Shown: positions 15,777-24,818 of the stretch, one piece after another
How the letters are laid out: every line of letters starts with the position of its first letter
Numbering within the stretch: position 1 is the first letter of the stretch
Origin: Mariprofundus ferrinatatus
Lineage (GTDB): Bacteria; Pseudomonadota; Zetaproteobacteria; Mariprofundales; Mariprofundaceae
Direction of reading: 5' to 3'
DNA length: 64,000 nucleotides
Assembly (NCBI RefSeq): GCF_002795825.1
Contig: NZ_CP018800.1
Location: 744,001 to 808,000 of the forward strand
Notes under the pieces: model-generated
What the model saw: only the letters and a program-made list of their open reading frames with translations
The model's database searches: none
What the model was told of the DNA's origin: nothing
Translations under genes and position numbers: made by a program

Positions 15777-17381
15777 CTATTTACCCATCAAAGCCTCCAG
15801 CTCTTTAGCAAAGCCCAGGCCTGCCTCCGTGTAGATGTTGAAAGTAAGGTCGACACCCACAGCTTTCAGAGCATCTTCCTCATCCCTGAACTTTGTCGTG
15901 GCAGCGATGCGACCCTGGTATCCCATCTCTTTAAGTCGCATTGCAGCACTCATATTGGCTTTTTGTGACGGCAGGGTCAGTAATACCCATTCAAGTTCGT
16001 CGAGCAGCTCAGGAGCACGTGTCCAGAAATCGGGGTTGGTCGCATCGCCGCTGACAACATTTTTCCCCTCTGCAGCGTGTTTTATCGCCTTATCCTGCTC
16101 AATCTCCACGCCGACCAGAGTGGCAGCGTAGTCCGGCTCTAATACGTTGTAGGCAGCCGTACCCATGCGCCCCATGCCGAACACCACCACCTTAATGCCA
16201 CGTAATGCCAGGTTCTCTTCACCGGGAAGGCGCTCTGAGCGTTCGAACCGTTTAAGCCAGGGGCACCATCTCTGGTAGAGGCTGTCCCGGACATTCACCA
16301 GCGGAGCTGAAACGATAAATGAGATCGACATGACAACAGCAAAGACAGCCAGCCACTCTTTTGGCAACCATCCTGCAGAGGCAGCTATAGCACCGACAAT
16401 CAGGCCGAACTCGCTGTAGTTCGCAAGGTTGAATGAAGCGCGCAATGCGGTGCCGGATCTGAGGCGGAACAGGTTAAAGAGTCCGAAATAGATCGCAGTT
16501 TTCAGTGGCAGGATCAGGATGAACAGCAATGCAATGAGCACTTCGCTCCAGCCCGGAAGTGCAGTCATGCCTACGCTGAGGAAGAAGCCCACCAGGAACA
16601 GCTCCTTGAGACCAAGCAGGGCTTTCGAAAGCTCATTGGCCTTGGCGTGGTTGGCAAGCAGCATTCCGAATACCAGTGCCCCGACATCCGCCTTGATACC
16701 GACCAGTTCAAAGATATCCGCGCCGACCAGTGCCATAGCAATACCAAACAGAATAAGCAGTTCACCATGGCCGACTCTGTCGAGGATTCTGAAGATCAGG
16801 AAGCGCAGGGGAATCAGCCCAATCAATGCCAGCGCCCATATCGTAGGCAACTTGCCCATTGAGGCGGCAATAAACACGACGGCTGCAATGTCCTGCACCA
16901 CCAACAGGCCAATAGCGATTTGCCCGTGCCTGGCATTCGTTGCACCCGTTTCATCAAGAATCTTCACCGCAAACACGGTGCTGGAGAAAGAGACGGCGAA
17001 GCCGATAAGCAGGGCCGTAGCCATATCAACACCGGAAATAAGCGGCAGGGCGGTATAGGAGAGCAGTACGATGATGGTGGCGACCAGAATCGTGATCAGG
17101 CCCATGTGTAGTGTAGCCACCCCCCATATCTCGGGTCTTATTAATGACTTTATCTTGAGCTTCAGGCCGATAGAGAAGAGAAGCAGTGTGATGCCGAGGT
17201 CGGCCATGACTTTAAGGAATTCACCACCTTCGGCTCCCAGGGCATTGAGCAGAAATCCTGCTGCCAGAAAGCCAACCATCGGTGGCAGCCCTATCCTGCT
17301 GATCACCAGGCCGCACAGGAAAGCGGTCGCTATCCAGAGCGGGTCACTGTAATGAATGGAGAGGAGGATTTGCGATTCCAT
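15777..17381 (-). CDS. CPA2-family K+(Na+)/H+ antiporter with TrkA-N domain (KefB/YbaL-like)
   Basis: 534 residues. About twelve membrane helices span residues 10-390 (TLLLFSIGLKLKI, AVSFSSTVFAVKIL, GLLVVQDIAAVVF are family-typical). A cytoplasmic TrkA-N/RCK domain follows, with the NAD site VVVFGMGRMGTAAYNVL and TLVGVEIEQDK. These inner-membrane exchangers export potassium or sodium for protons, gated by nucleotide or thiol ligands on the TrkA-N domain. There is no KefF/G partner nearby. It stands alone between convergent ridA and a tautomerase gene. Confidence 0.9.
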   Translation of the reverse strand: MESQILLSIHYSDPLWIATAFLCGLVISRIGLPPMVGFLAAGFLLNALGAEGGEFLKVMADLGITLLLFSIGLKLKIKSLIRPEIWGVATLHMGLITILVATIIVLLSYTALPLISGVDMATALLIGFAVSFSSTVFAVKILDETGATNARHGQIAIGLLVVQDIAAVVFIAASMGKLPTIWALALIGLIPLRFLIFRILDRVGHGELLILFGIAMALVGADIFELVGIKADVGALVFGMLLANHAKANELSKALLGLKELFLVGFFLSVGMTALPGWSEVLIALLFILILPLKTAIYFGLFNLFRLRSGTALRASFNLANYSEFGLIVGAIAASAGWLPKEWLAVFAVVMSISFIVSAPLVNVRDSLYQRWCPWLKRFERSERLPGEENLALRGIKVVVFGMGRMGTAAYNVLEPDYAATLVGVEIEQDKAIKHAAEGKNVVSGDATNPDFWTRAPELLDELEWVLLTLPSQKANMSAAMRLKEMGYQGRIAATTKFRDEEDALKAVGVDLTFNIYTEAGLGFAKELEALMGK

Positions 17382-17417
17382 ACTCTATCGTGGACTCTTT
17401 AGTTTCAGCTGTAAACG

Positions 17418-17762
17418 TTATGTTGGAACATGCTTACCATAGGAGTCGCGATCCATATCGATGATTTCGACGGTTGCGACTGCGACCGGAAGAGTCAGAG
17501 GTTCAAGCCCTGCAAGAATCACCTCGGAGAGCTGTTTTTTGTTATCTGCATCCCGGCCCGATTTTATGCGTGCCTGAATATGGATATAGGGATCGCTTCC
17601 GCCTGCGTTGGTGAAATGCCTGAAAGAATAGGCGCGTGTTTTAACCTGATCGGCTTTAAACAGGCCACTCGCTGCAATGGATTGATGCATCGTTTGCAGA
17701 ACGAGATCCACTGACTTGTCATCAACAACTCCTTCCGGGTATTCAACAGTTATATGCGGCAT
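17418..17762 (-). CDS. 5-carboxymethyl-2-hydroxymuconate isomerase-like tautomerase
   Basis: 114 residues, ATG 17762 with GAGGAAAA upstream. It starts MPHITVEYPEG, so Pro2 becomes the N-terminal catalytic base as in the tautomerase superfamily. Length, TRAYSFRHF and PYIHIQARIKSGRD fit the CHMI (HpaF) branch. No homoprotocatechuate pathway genes are nearby, so the natural substrate is uncertain. Confidence 0.82.
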   Translation of the reverse strand: MPHITVEYPEGVVDDKSVDLVLQTMHQSIAASGLFKADQVKTRAYSFRHFTNAGGSDPYIHIQARIKSGRDADNKKQLSEVILAGLEPLTLPVAVATVEIIDMDRDSYGKHVPT

Positions 17763-17852
17763 TGATTTTTCCTCAATTCAGTTTGTAAAAAAGTATCCTG
17801 TCACGTTTTCTCTAGCATTTTCTATTTTCAGAAAGTGTTAGTGATTGATAAG

Positions 17853-18722
17853 TCAGTATGCTTTAACCCCAAATTTCAGGAGCATTCGAGGTAGAACGTC
17901 ATCAAGGTTTTGGACATCCTGATCCTGAAGTTCGATAAGGTTGAACCCGTATTTCTTGTATATCTCAATTTTCTCTTTTTTTCGATTTAAGTACTTTGAG
18001 TCATTTTCATAACCCCAATACTCAATATAGACCTTTCCAGTCGGGATATAGAAGTCGCAATAAACATTCTCTTCTACTGGTAGCTTTCTTTCGTAGGCGT
18101 GAACGATTTCTGCCATATATAACCAGTTGTCTATCAACATTTCAGCTTTTGACCTGACAAAGTGGCCATCGGTTGCACGCTGTTTGGCTTCAAACTTCTC
18201 TCGAAATTCAACCTTCTTGGCAGGTGACATTTCTGATTCACCTTTTACTTCCTGAATAGAGTCGAGAAAAGGTTTCTTAGAGATGATGGTTTCTGGCCAG
18301 CGAACAAATGGAATGCCGGATTTGAGGTCTTCATCCTGAATGCCACCCTGTTTAATACCCTGTTCGGTAATTTTCCAACCTTTCAGATATTTGGTGATCC
18401 AGCCGAGTTCGGAGAAGATGGAGTTTATTTTGTTGGCTGTAAGGCCATACATGGTGCCCAGAGCTTTGGCAGTTAATCGGGTATCTTTCTGAATTTCTAT
18501 CGTTGGGGCTGAAGCCATGGAAGAGGGCCATGCGATATAACGTCCATACTTCTTACTATCTACATATTGTCCGCCAATTTTTTCCCCTAATGAGGTAAGA
18601 ATCCATTGGTCATCGCTTTTCTCAAGAAGACCATCTTTAAGAAACTTACTAAATAACTCTTTCGAAGGAATCCCGATCTGTTTTGCCAGCGCAGATGTTG
18701 AACGAAGCTTGATTTCTGACAT
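17853..18722 (-). CDS. Duplicated winged-helix protein with C-terminal PD-(D/E)XK-like nuclease domain
   Basis: 289 residues, no family I can name. Residues 9-68 and 84-146 are two copies of one module: a wHTH-like part, then WILTSLGEKIGG and RYIAWPSS in copy one, GWKITEQGIKQGG and PFVRWPETI in copy two. The C-terminal 105 residues resemble the small restriction-like nuclease seen at the ends of some UvrD-type helicases: RSKAEMLIDNWL (Glu194), YCDFYIP (Asp223), VYIEYWG (Glu234), a Lys/Arg helix, and YGFNLIELQDQDV. The ribosome site AAAGGGG supports the start. The gene looks clearly more A+T-rich than its neighbours and interrupts a metabolic region, suggesting transfer. A DNA-binding nuclease, possibly for repair or defence, is inference. 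Confidence 0.72.
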   Translation of the reverse strand: MSEIKLRSTSALAKQIGIPSKELFSKFLKDGLLEKSDDQWILTSLGEKIGGQYVDSKKYGRYIAWPSSMASAPTIEIQKDTRLTAKALGTMYGLTANKINSIFSELGWITKYLKGWKITEQGIKQGGIQDEDLKSGIPFVRWPETIISKKPFLDSIQEVKGESEMSPAKKVEFREKFEAKQRATDGHFVRSKAEMLIDNWLYMAEIVHAYERKLPVEENVYCDFYIPTGKVYIEYWGYENDSKYLNRKKEKIEIYKKYGFNLIELQDQDVQNLDDVLPRMLLKFGVKAY

Positions 18723-18739
18723 TAGAAACCCCTTTCGGT

Positions 18740-19054
18740 CTATTTTCTTGATGCCTTTTCGTCGTGGCCGGAGACGCCGAAGCGGCGGGCCAGTTCATTG
18801 AGAACATCGTCCGGACTTAAGCCTTTCTGGGCCAGCATCACCATGCTGTGAAACCAGAGGTCGGCGGTTTCGTAGATGATGTTATCGCGATCATCATTTT
18901 TAGCGGCGATGATCGTCTCCACCGCCTCTTCACCGATCTTCTCCAGCATCTTGTCCGGTTTGGCGTAGAGCGATGCCACATAGGAGGCGTCGGGCGATTC
19001 GGATTTGCGTGCCTCAAGAATGGCTGCCAGTTCTTTCAGGATATCGTTACTCAT
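18740..19054 (-). CDS. hisE: Phosphoribosyl-ATP diphosphatase
   Basis: 104 residues from ATG 19054, which overlaps the hisI stop (ATGA) and has GGAG upstream; the frame is open nine codons further back inside hisI. MazG-like fold with the HisE pattern [20 protein letters not shown] and [13 protein letters not shown], where the acidic residues bind magnesium. It removes pyrophosphate from phosphoribosyl-ATP in histidine synthesis, the step before HisI. Other his genes are not in the window. Confidence 0.95.
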   Translation of the reverse strand: MSNDILKELAAILEARKSESPDASYVASLYAKPDKMLEKIGEEAVETIIAAKNDDRDNIIYETADLWFHSMVMLAQKGLSPDDVLNELARRFGVSGHDEKASRK

Positions 19055-19407
19055 TTCAGGGGCTCCTCGTTGATCGCCCACTCTCCATCCTCAGCCTTCT
19101 TATAGAAGCAGGACTTGCGGTTGGTGTGGCAGGCGGGGCCGGTCTGCTCGATGATGAGCAGCATCGTGTCGCCATCGCAGTCGAGGAACATGTCGATCAC
19201 CTTCTGCACATGACCGGAGGACTCACCCTTCATCCACTGCTTCTGGCGCGAACGGGAGTAGTAGTGGGCGAAGCCGGTCTCAATCGTCTGATTGACCGCC
19301 TCCGCGTTCATCCACGCCATCATCAGCACACGCCCTGTAGCTGCATCCTGTGCAATGGCGGGAACAAGCCCCGCATCATTAAATTTGATGGCGTCGAGTA
19401 GGCTCAT
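19051..19407 (-). CDS. hisI: Phosphoribosyl-AMP cyclohydrolase
   Basis: 118 residues, normal for stand-alone HisI. Seen are [11 protein letters not shown], the DCDGD magnesium motif and the zinc-binding [13 protein letters not shown]. It opens the adenine ring of PR-AMP in histidine biosynthesis. It overlaps hemL upstream and hisE downstream by 4 bp each, forming a coupled hemL-hisI-hisE operon. Confidence 0.96.
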   Translation of the reverse strand: MSLLDAIKFNDAGLVPAIAQDAATGRVLMMAWMNAEAVNQTIETGFAHYYSRSRQKQWMKGESSGHVQKVIDMFLDCDGDTMLLIIEQTGPACHTNRKSCFYKKAEDGEWAINEEPLK

Positions 19408-20705
19408 GCGGTCAGCTTCGCGAGAGCACGGCCTGCTGCGGCGATGGTGTTTTCCACATCCTCATCGGTGTGGGCAGCGGACATGAATGCTGCCTCGTAT
19501 TGCGATGGGGCAAGGTAAACTCCCTCATCAAGCATGGCATTGAAGAACTTGCCGAAGAAGGCGAGGTCACAGTGGTTGCTTACATCCGAGCAGCATGTGA
19601 CCGCATCCAGTTCGGTAAAGAAGACGGTGAACATGGCTCCGACCTGATTGGCAACTGCAGAGACGCCTGCAGCTTTGCATCCCTCAAGCAGCCCCTCAAC
19701 CAGACGCGTGGTCTTGCGCTCCAGCTCTTCGTAGAAGCCCGGCGCACGCAGGCGTGAAAGGGTTTCAAGACCTGCACGCATCGCCAGTGGATTGCCGGAG
19801 AGGGTGCCCGCCTGATAGACCGGTCCATCCGGTGAAATCTTACGCATAATCTCTTCGCGACCGCCGTAGGCGCCGACCGGCAGACCGCCGCCGATAATTT
19901 TACCGAGGCAGGTGAGATCTGGCATGATGCCGAAACGCTCCTGAGCTCCGCCGGCGCCGACACGGAAACCGCACATCACCTCATCAAAAATAAGCAGAGC
20001 CCCCTCGGCATCGCAGATATCGCGCAGCTGCTGCAGGAAGCCGTTATCGTTGAGCAGCATTACGCCGGTATTGCCAGGTACGGGCTCGACAATAATGCAG
20101 GCGATCTCGCCCTTGTTCTCGGCGAAGAGGTTTTTCACCGCATCGATATCGTTGAACGGGGCGGTGAGTGTCAGCTTGGCGTAATCGGCAGGTACACCGG
20201 CAGAGTCAGGTTCGCCGAAAGTGGCAGCGCCTGAACCGGCTTTGACAAGGAAGCCGTCGGCATGGCCGTGATAACCGCCGTCGAACTTGATGAACTTGTC
20301 ACGACCGGTGTATCCGCGCGCCAGCCGCAGGGCACTCATGGTTGCCTCCGAACCGGAGTTGACGAAGCGGACCACCTCGATCGAGGGGACCATGTCGATG
20401 ACCAGCTGTGCCAGATCGATCTCCAGTTCACACGGCGCGCCGAAGCTCATGCCGAGGGCTGCGGTCTCCTGGACGCCTTTGACTACATCCGGATGGGTGT
20501 GACCAAGAATCATCGGTCCCCATGAACCGACATAATCGATGTACTGGTTGCCATCAACATCCCAGACATATGCACCCTCTGCGCGGGCAAAAAACCGTGG
20601 CGTGCCGCCAACCGATTTAAATGCGCGCACCGGCGAGTTGACGCCGCCAGGCAACAGTTTGCGCGCCTGCTCAAAATCTTTTTGCGACCGGGTGATGATA
20701 GACAT
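19404..20705 (-). CDS. hemL: Glutamate-1-semialdehyde 2,1-aminomutase
   Basis: 433 residues, full length. PLP-dependent class III aminotransferase fold with the HemL motifs [18 protein letters not shown] near the N-terminus, [27 protein letters not shown], and [17 protein letters not shown] with the PLP lysine. It makes 5-aminolevulinate in the C5 pathway to haem. ATG 20705 has AAGGAT upstream. It is first in an operon with hisI and hisE, and faces the HDOD gene across a gap with two dyads. Confidence 0.97.
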   Translation of the reverse strand: MSIITRSQKDFEQARKLLPGGVNSPVRAFKSVGGTPRFFARAEGAYVWDVDGNQYIDYVGSWGPMILGHTHPDVVKGVQETAALGMSFGAPCELEIDLAQLVIDMVPSIEVVRFVNSGSEATMSALRLARGYTGRDKFIKFDGGYHGHADGFLVKAGSGAATFGEPDSAGVPADYAKLTLTAPFNDIDAVKNLFAENKGEIACIIVEPVPGNTGVMLLNDNGFLQQLRDICDAEGALLIFDEVMCGFRVGAGGAQERFGIMPDLTCLGKIIGGGLPVGAYGGREEIMRKISPDGPVYQAGTLSGNPLAMRAGLETLSRLRAPGFYEELERKTTRLVEGLLEGCKAAGVSAVANQVGAMFTVFFTELDAVTCCSDVSNHCDLAFFGKFFNAMLDEGVYLAPSQYEAAFMSAAHTDEDVENTIAAAGRALAKLTA

Positions 20706-20787
20706 GAGAAATCCTTGGTTATAAATGTGCCGAGACGTTAGAAAGCGGGCTTAGTTATGTCAATGTTAGGGGTGTTTTTGCTATATC

Positions 20788-20842
20788 GAATTGCAGTTGT
20801 TGCTTCGCAATTCAAGCCTCACGCTCTTGGCAGGCGAGGCTT
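20788..20842. repeat. Two adjoining dyads between hemL and the HDOD gene
   Basis: GAATTGC/GCAATTC (20788-20813) is directly followed by AAGCCTC/GAGGCTT (20814-20842). Both have perfect 7-bp arms and loops of 12-15 bases. They lie in the divergent promoter region and could be operators or leader hairpins. Confidence 0.45.
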
Positions 20843-20922
20843 AACTTATGCGCGGCTGGTAGAGACTCCTGAAGGTGTTATGATCACAGCCCTTGCGATA
20901 CTATTCTTGCTTTGAGGACAGG

Positions 20923-21780
20923 ATGACCACGAACAGTAGTGAAGATCTGAAACAGCGTTTAACAGAAATGGTGGACTCTATGCCTGCATTTCCTGAAAGC
21001 GTGTGCAGGATTATAGAGATAACCAGCGATATCAACTGCTCCCCCAAGGAGCTGGTGAAGGTGGTTGAACGCGATCCGGTGATGACCATGAAAATTCTCA
21101 AGATGGTGAATTCGGCATTTTTTGCTCTCGCCCGCAATGTTTCATCGGTTCAGCATGCTCTGGTCTATCTTGGTTTGAATACGATCAAGAATCTGGCTGT
21201 CAGTATTGCCACGATTGAGTCTCTGCCGAGACAGAGCATCCCTGAACTCAAAATGTCGGATTTCCTGGTGCATTCACTCGCTACTGCGTCAGTCGCCCAG
21301 TGGCTTGCCAAAAACCAACTTAACATCCGTGATGCTTCGGATCACTTTGTCGGCGGCCTGCTGCATGATTTTGGCAAAGCGGTATTTATCCAGTTTGAAC
21401 CTGCTACCTACGGTAAACTTATACTTGAAGCGAAAGCGATGAACCTACCCCTGGCGCAAGTTGAAATGGAGCATCTGGGTGTTTCAAGTGCGGAAGTAGG
21501 GGCGTTGCTTGCCGAGAAGTGGCAACTGCCTGAGCAATTGGTGAATTGCATCAGAACACAGCTTGAGTGCAATAAGGAGTCATCCGATCTGGTATTGACC
21601 GTGGCGGCAGCAAACACCGTGGTGAAGGCGATGCACCTTGGTGATAACGGCGACCCCTACATTGGTGGCTTTTCCGACGTGATGAGCAGCCGTCTGGGAT
21701 GTAACCTTGAAGATGTGGTGGCGCAGATGCAGGGGCTGCCAGATGAAGTGAACAGGCTTCTCAGCATGGTGCGCGGATGA
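20923..21780 (+). CDS. HDOD-domain signalling protein
   Basis: 285 residues from ATG 20923, chosen over 20893 because GAGGACAGG lies just before it. HDOD domain over residues about 15-215: MPAFPESVCRIIEITSD, VVERDPVMTMKILKMVNSAF, SSVQHALVYLGLNTIKNLAV and GGLLHDFGKAVF. HDOD proteins are non-catalytic or weakly catalytic HD relatives used as signal-transduction scaffolds. It overlaps the next gene by ATGA, so the metallo-hydrolase may be its output partner. Confidence 0.9.
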   Translation: MTTNSSEDLKQRLTEMVDSMPAFPESVCRIIEITSDINCSPKELVKVVERDPVMTMKILKMVNSAFFALARNVSSVQHALVYLGLNTIKNLAVSIATIESLPRQSIPELKMSDFLVHSLATASVAQWLAKNQLNIRDASDHFVGGLLHDFGKAVFIQFEPATYGKLILEAKAMNLPLAQVEMEHLGVSSAEVGALLAEKWQLPEQLVNCIRTQLECNKESSDLVLTVAAANTVVKAMHLGDNGDPYIGGFSDVMSSRLGCNLEDVVAQMQGLPDEVNRLLSMVRG

Positions 21781-22658
21781 AGGTCACCTTCTGGGGCGTG
21801 CGCGGTTCAATCCCGTCTCCGGGGCCCAAGACGGTTCGGTATGGTGGCAATACGACCTGTATCGAAGTCAGAACCGATGATGGCCAGCTGATTATTCTCG
21901 ATGCCGGAACCGGCATATTTCCGCTGTCGCAGACCTTGTTTAGCGAGTTCCCGCTGCACGCCCACATTTTCAATACCCATCCTCACTGGGATCATATCCA
22001 GGGCCTGCCATTTTTTATTCCGCTGTTTGTACCGAACAATCGTGCAACCATTTATGGGGCTTATGATCCGATCACCCAGAACAGCATTGAAGAGATACTC
22101 AGGGTCCAGCTTCAGTACCGGTTTTTTCCGATCCGCGAATGTGAACTCAATGCAAAAATTGATTATGTATCGCTGAGAGAGAGTGAGAAGGCCACCATCG
22201 GTGAGGTGTCTATCACCCCGGTACTTCTGAACCATCCGGTGGTCAACTTCGGCTACAGGATCGATTGCCGCGGAAAGTCTCTGTTCTTCACTGGTGATTT
22301 CGAAAGCCCTTACAACATCTATGATCCGGAAGATGATGAGTTCGAGATGTATCAATCTCTTCTGGATCAGAAAGAGGCCCAGGTTCTTGAACAGATTCAC
22401 GGTGTGGATCTGCTGATTGCCGACTCATCTTACACCGAGGCGGAGTACCCGGCCAAGAAAGGGTGGGGGCACGGTACCTTCCAGAGCTGTATGAAGCTGG
22501 CAGAGAAAGCAGAGGCAAAACAACTGATCCTGACCCACCACGAACCAACGCGCAGTGATGACGCACTGGAAGCGGCTTTTCAGGAAGCCATGGAGAACTA
22601 TACTGCTGATGTGCCGGAGATCGCGCTGGCGAGAGAGGGGTTATCCCTCGAATGGTAG
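21777..22658 (+). CDS. MBL-fold metallo-hydrolase (RNase Z/phosphodiesterase-like)
   Basis: 293 residues of metallo-beta-lactamase fold. It begins KVTFWGVRGSIPSPGP, then IILDAGTGI, the metal motif THPHWDHIQGLPFF, a later FFTGDFESP (bridging Asp) and LTHHEPTRSDD. The start resembles phosphodiesterases and phosphoribosyl cyclic-phosphodiesterase-like proteins. The GVRGS opening is common in MBL proteins paired with HDOD or receiver domains in proteobacteria, which fits the coupled HDOD gene. The substrate may be a cyclic nucleotide or RNA; not determinable here. Confidence 0.88.
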   Translation: MKVTFWGVRGSIPSPGPKTVRYGGNTTCIEVRTDDGQLIILDAGTGIFPLSQTLFSEFPLHAHIFNTHPHWDHIQGLPFFIPLFVPNNRATIYGAYDPITQNSIEEILRVQLQYRFFPIRECELNAKIDYVSLRESEKATIGEVSITPVLLNHPVVNFGYRIDCRGKSLFFTGDFESPYNIYDPEDDEFEMYQSLLDQKEAQVLEQIHGVDLLIADSSYTEAEYPAKKGWGHGTFQSCMKLAEKAEAKQLILTHHEPTRSDDALEAAFQEAMENYTADVPEIALAREGLSLEW

Positions 22659-22688
22659 AGGCATTTATCCGGGCATAGCCAAAATAGA

Positions 22689-22724
22689 GAGGCCCTCTGC
22701 CTGTAGCAGAGGGCCTCTTGCTTT
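22689..22724 (+). terminator. Rho-independent terminator after the MBL gene
   Basis: Perfect 12-bp arms GAGGCCCTCTGC and GCAGAGGGCCTC around CTGTA, followed by TTGCTTTAT, 31 bp after the MBL stop. Confidence 0.9.
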
Positions 22725-22800
22725 ATGACATTGAAGGCGGAGAGGAGGTCACCATCTCCATGTCACGATGGAATCTTATGCTGCGAGCAATTCGACACGA

Positions 22801-22950
22801 TTAATCGTCCCACTCTTCCCACTCATCCCATTCGTCCTGATTACGTTTCTTCTTCTGCTTCAGCGCAAAGCGCTGGCTGTGTTTTAGTTTGTCGAAATTT
22901 GGAGCTTCGCTCTTTTCCCAGATTGAGTAATCAAACGCTTGATGACCCAT
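22801..22950 (-). CDS. 49-residue protein with acidic Trp-rich tail
   Basis: ATG 22950 preceded by AGGAGAG at good spacing, stop TAA at 22801-22803. The protein starts MGHQAFDYSIWEKSEAP, has a basic middle (LKQKKKRNQ), and ends DEWDEWEEWDD, a repeated acidic-Trp unit. It is far too regular to be noise, and the ribosome site is strong. I know no family or function; the charge split suggests an intrinsically disordered binder of a protein partner. It lies alone in a 589-bp gap with its own strand opposite the MBL operon. Confidence 0.7.
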   Translation of the reverse strand: MGHQAFDYSIWEKSEAPNFDKLKHSQRFALKQKKKRNQDEWDEWEEWDD

Positions 22951-23080
22951 ATATGCTTCTCTCCTGACATGACGTCACTGAATATCTAGGCGGCTATTAC
23001 AACCGCAAGCGAATTCTTGAGGGGATTGAATCGGTGAGTAAATCAATAATATTTGATTAGGATGATCGAAATGATTGGAT

Positions 23081-23121
23081 GAAAACAACGAACCGGTCTG
23101 CATAGCAGCCCGGTCGTTTTC
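23081..23121 (-). terminator. Terminator-like hairpin 3' of the hsp20 remnant
   Basis: Outer arms GAAAAC/GTTTTC, inner arms ACCGG/CCGGT and CTGC/GCAG with small bulges between them. On the minus strand it lies 17 bp past the hsp20-remnant stop, where an hsp20 terminator would be. Confidence 0.6.
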
Positions 23122-23138
23122 AGCGGGGTTCTCTATGG

Positions 23139-23228
23139 TCAGTCAATGGAGATCGAGCGTGCTTTGGCACTCTCTCGTTTTGGCAGGCGTACCTCCAGCA
23201 CGCCGTTGTTCATCGAAGCCTGAAAGTT
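23139..23228 (-). pseudogene. C-terminal remnant of an Hsp20 small heat-shock protein
   Basis: Reading the minus strand to TGA at 23139-23141 gives ASMNNGVLEVRLPKRESAKA followed by RSISID. This is the end of an alpha-crystallin domain: the NGVLEV-LPK strand and C-terminal tail of class A/B Hsp20. Upstream the frame loses similarity after FQ and meets a stop within a few codons, next to the 3' end of the SLC13 gene. No start codon or ribosome site is present. About 28 codons survive, together with the terminator, so the rest of hsp20 was deleted. Confidence 0.75.
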
Positions 23229-23247
23229 TAAGGGGTAAATATATTAT

Positions 23248-24705
23248 TTAGATAGCGGGAAGCAGCGGTCGCAGGAAATAGACTACAGTCGTCACAACGA
23301 CAATCATGATCAGATTCAGGCGGATGCCTGCCCTGACCATGGCATGCATCGGTACCAGCCCTGATCCGAAGATAATGGCATTTGGCGGGGTGGCCACCGG
23401 CAACATGAAGGCGCAGGAAGCGCCAATAGTGGCCACAAGCATTACCGACATTGCATCAAGGCCGTTGGCAAGACTGGCCGCAGCAAGAATCGGCAGCATC
23501 ACCTGCGTGGTTGCGGTGTTACTGGTGATCTCGGTCAGGAAGATGATAACCACTGCAACAGCCAGCATCATCAGTGGAAGGGGTACGCTTTTGAGGAACT
23601 CCAGCTGTTCACCAATCCAGAAAGAGAGACCGGATTGCTGCATGCCAAAGGCGAGAGCAAAGCCGCCGCCGAAGAGCAATACAATATCCCAGGGTAGCTT
23701 GGAGAAGGCTTCACGGCCGAGAATCGGCTGATTGTCTTCGCTGCGAAAGAGAAAAAGCAGCGAAGCCATGAAGATGGCAACGGTACCGTCATCCACACCT
23801 TTGTAGGGGAGGAGGGAGGCCCAGCCGGGGATATCAAGCCCTTCGCTCTGTATACCTGAACGGGTCATCCAGAGCAGTGCGGTAGTGGTCAACACCCAGG
23901 CGACCAGTTTCTCTTCCCGACGGCTGGGGCCCAGTGCCGTCAGCGCCTTTTTTAACTGACTCCCATCCGATCCTTTCCATGGCAGCTTGGCGAGTTGCGG
24001 TCCAAGCACGATAAACAGGACCACAAGCCCTGCAATCATCATCGGAATACCGACCATCATCCACTCGAGGAAGGAGGGGACGGCATTGGGAAGACTGATG
24101 CGCATATTCTCGAGAAAAACCAGATTGGGGGGTGAGCCGACAGGTGTGCCCATGCCGCCGATATTGGCGGAGTAAGCGATAATCAGCAGGAAGGTGGCAG
24201 CCATGGGTCCGACCTCCTCGGCATCGTGCTCCTCCATCAACCGTTTCAGCAGCGGCAAGGCGATGGTTACCATCAGCATGGCTGTGGCGGTATTGGATAT
24301 CCACATCGAAAGAAATGCCGTTGCCCCGGCAAAACCCATGGCCAGTTGCAGAGGACTGGCATGCAGGCGGCTGAGCATATTCAGGGCGATGCGTTTATGC
24401 AGGCCGCAGTTCTCCATCGCCTGGGCAATCAGGAAGCCGCCGATAAAGAGAAAGATGATACTGTTGATGTAGCGTGGGGCGATCTCCTTACCCGTTGCTA
24501 TACCGAGCAGGGGGAAGGCGATCAGCGGGATCAGTGCGGTCAGTCCCAGCGGAACACATTCGGATATCCACCAGATTGCCATCCAGAGTGCGACAGCCAG
24601 CATGGCAGCGGCAGCTGGGTGGTCTGTGATATCGACCAACAGAAGGCAGGCTGTTGCGACTGCAGGGCCGGTGAAAAGGGCGATGATTTTAGTGTTGATA
24701 CTCAA
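23248..24705 (-). CDS. SLC13/DASS-family sodium:anion symporter
   Basis: 485 residues with about twelve membrane helices. The two SNT signatures of the family are present: MWISNTATAMLMV in the first half and TEITSNTATTQVMLPI in the second, along with GTPVGSPPN and ATPPNAIIFGSG. Substrates in the family are di/tricarboxylates, sulfate or phosphate. The only in-frame start I can see is TTG 24705 (weak GGAAA upstream). Its 3' end abuts the hsp20 remnant, suggesting a deletion junction just behind it. Confidence 0.9.
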   Translation of the reverse strand: MSINTKIIALFTGPAVATACLLLVDITDHPAAAAMLAVALWMAIWWISECVPLGLTALIPLIAFPLLGIATGKEIAPRYINSIIFLFIGGFLIAQAMENCGLHKRIALNMLSRLHASPLQLAMGFAGATAFLSMWISNTATAMLMVTIALPLLKRLMEEHDAEEVGPMAATFLLIIAYSANIGGMGTPVGSPPNLVFLENMRISLPNAVPSFLEWMMVGIPMMIAGLVVLFIVLGPQLAKLPWKGSDGSQLKKALTALGPSRREEKLVAWVLTTTALLWMTRSGIQSEGLDIPGWASLLPYKGVDDGTVAIFMASLLFLFRSEDNQPILGREAFSKLPWDIVLLFGGGFALAFGMQQSGLSFWIGEQLEFLKSVPLPLMMLAVAVVIIFLTEITSNTATTQVMLPILAAASLANGLDAMSVMLVATIGASCAFMLPVATPPNAIIFGSGLVPMHAMVRAGIRLNLIMIVVVTTVVYFLRPLLPAI

Positions 24706-24818
24706 CGCATTTCCATGTTCAGGTTACTGTTTCTGGCAAGCACCGTTTCATACATGAGAAGAGCATAGAAGGTGGAGGGTTTTGCGTCCACCGCCGATTC
24801 GGCGCGCTTCTCTCAGGA

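Noticed and set aside
22725-22967. 80-residue plus-strand frame over the small acidic gene
   Set aside because: The minus-strand frame has the better ribosome site and a regular protein pattern.
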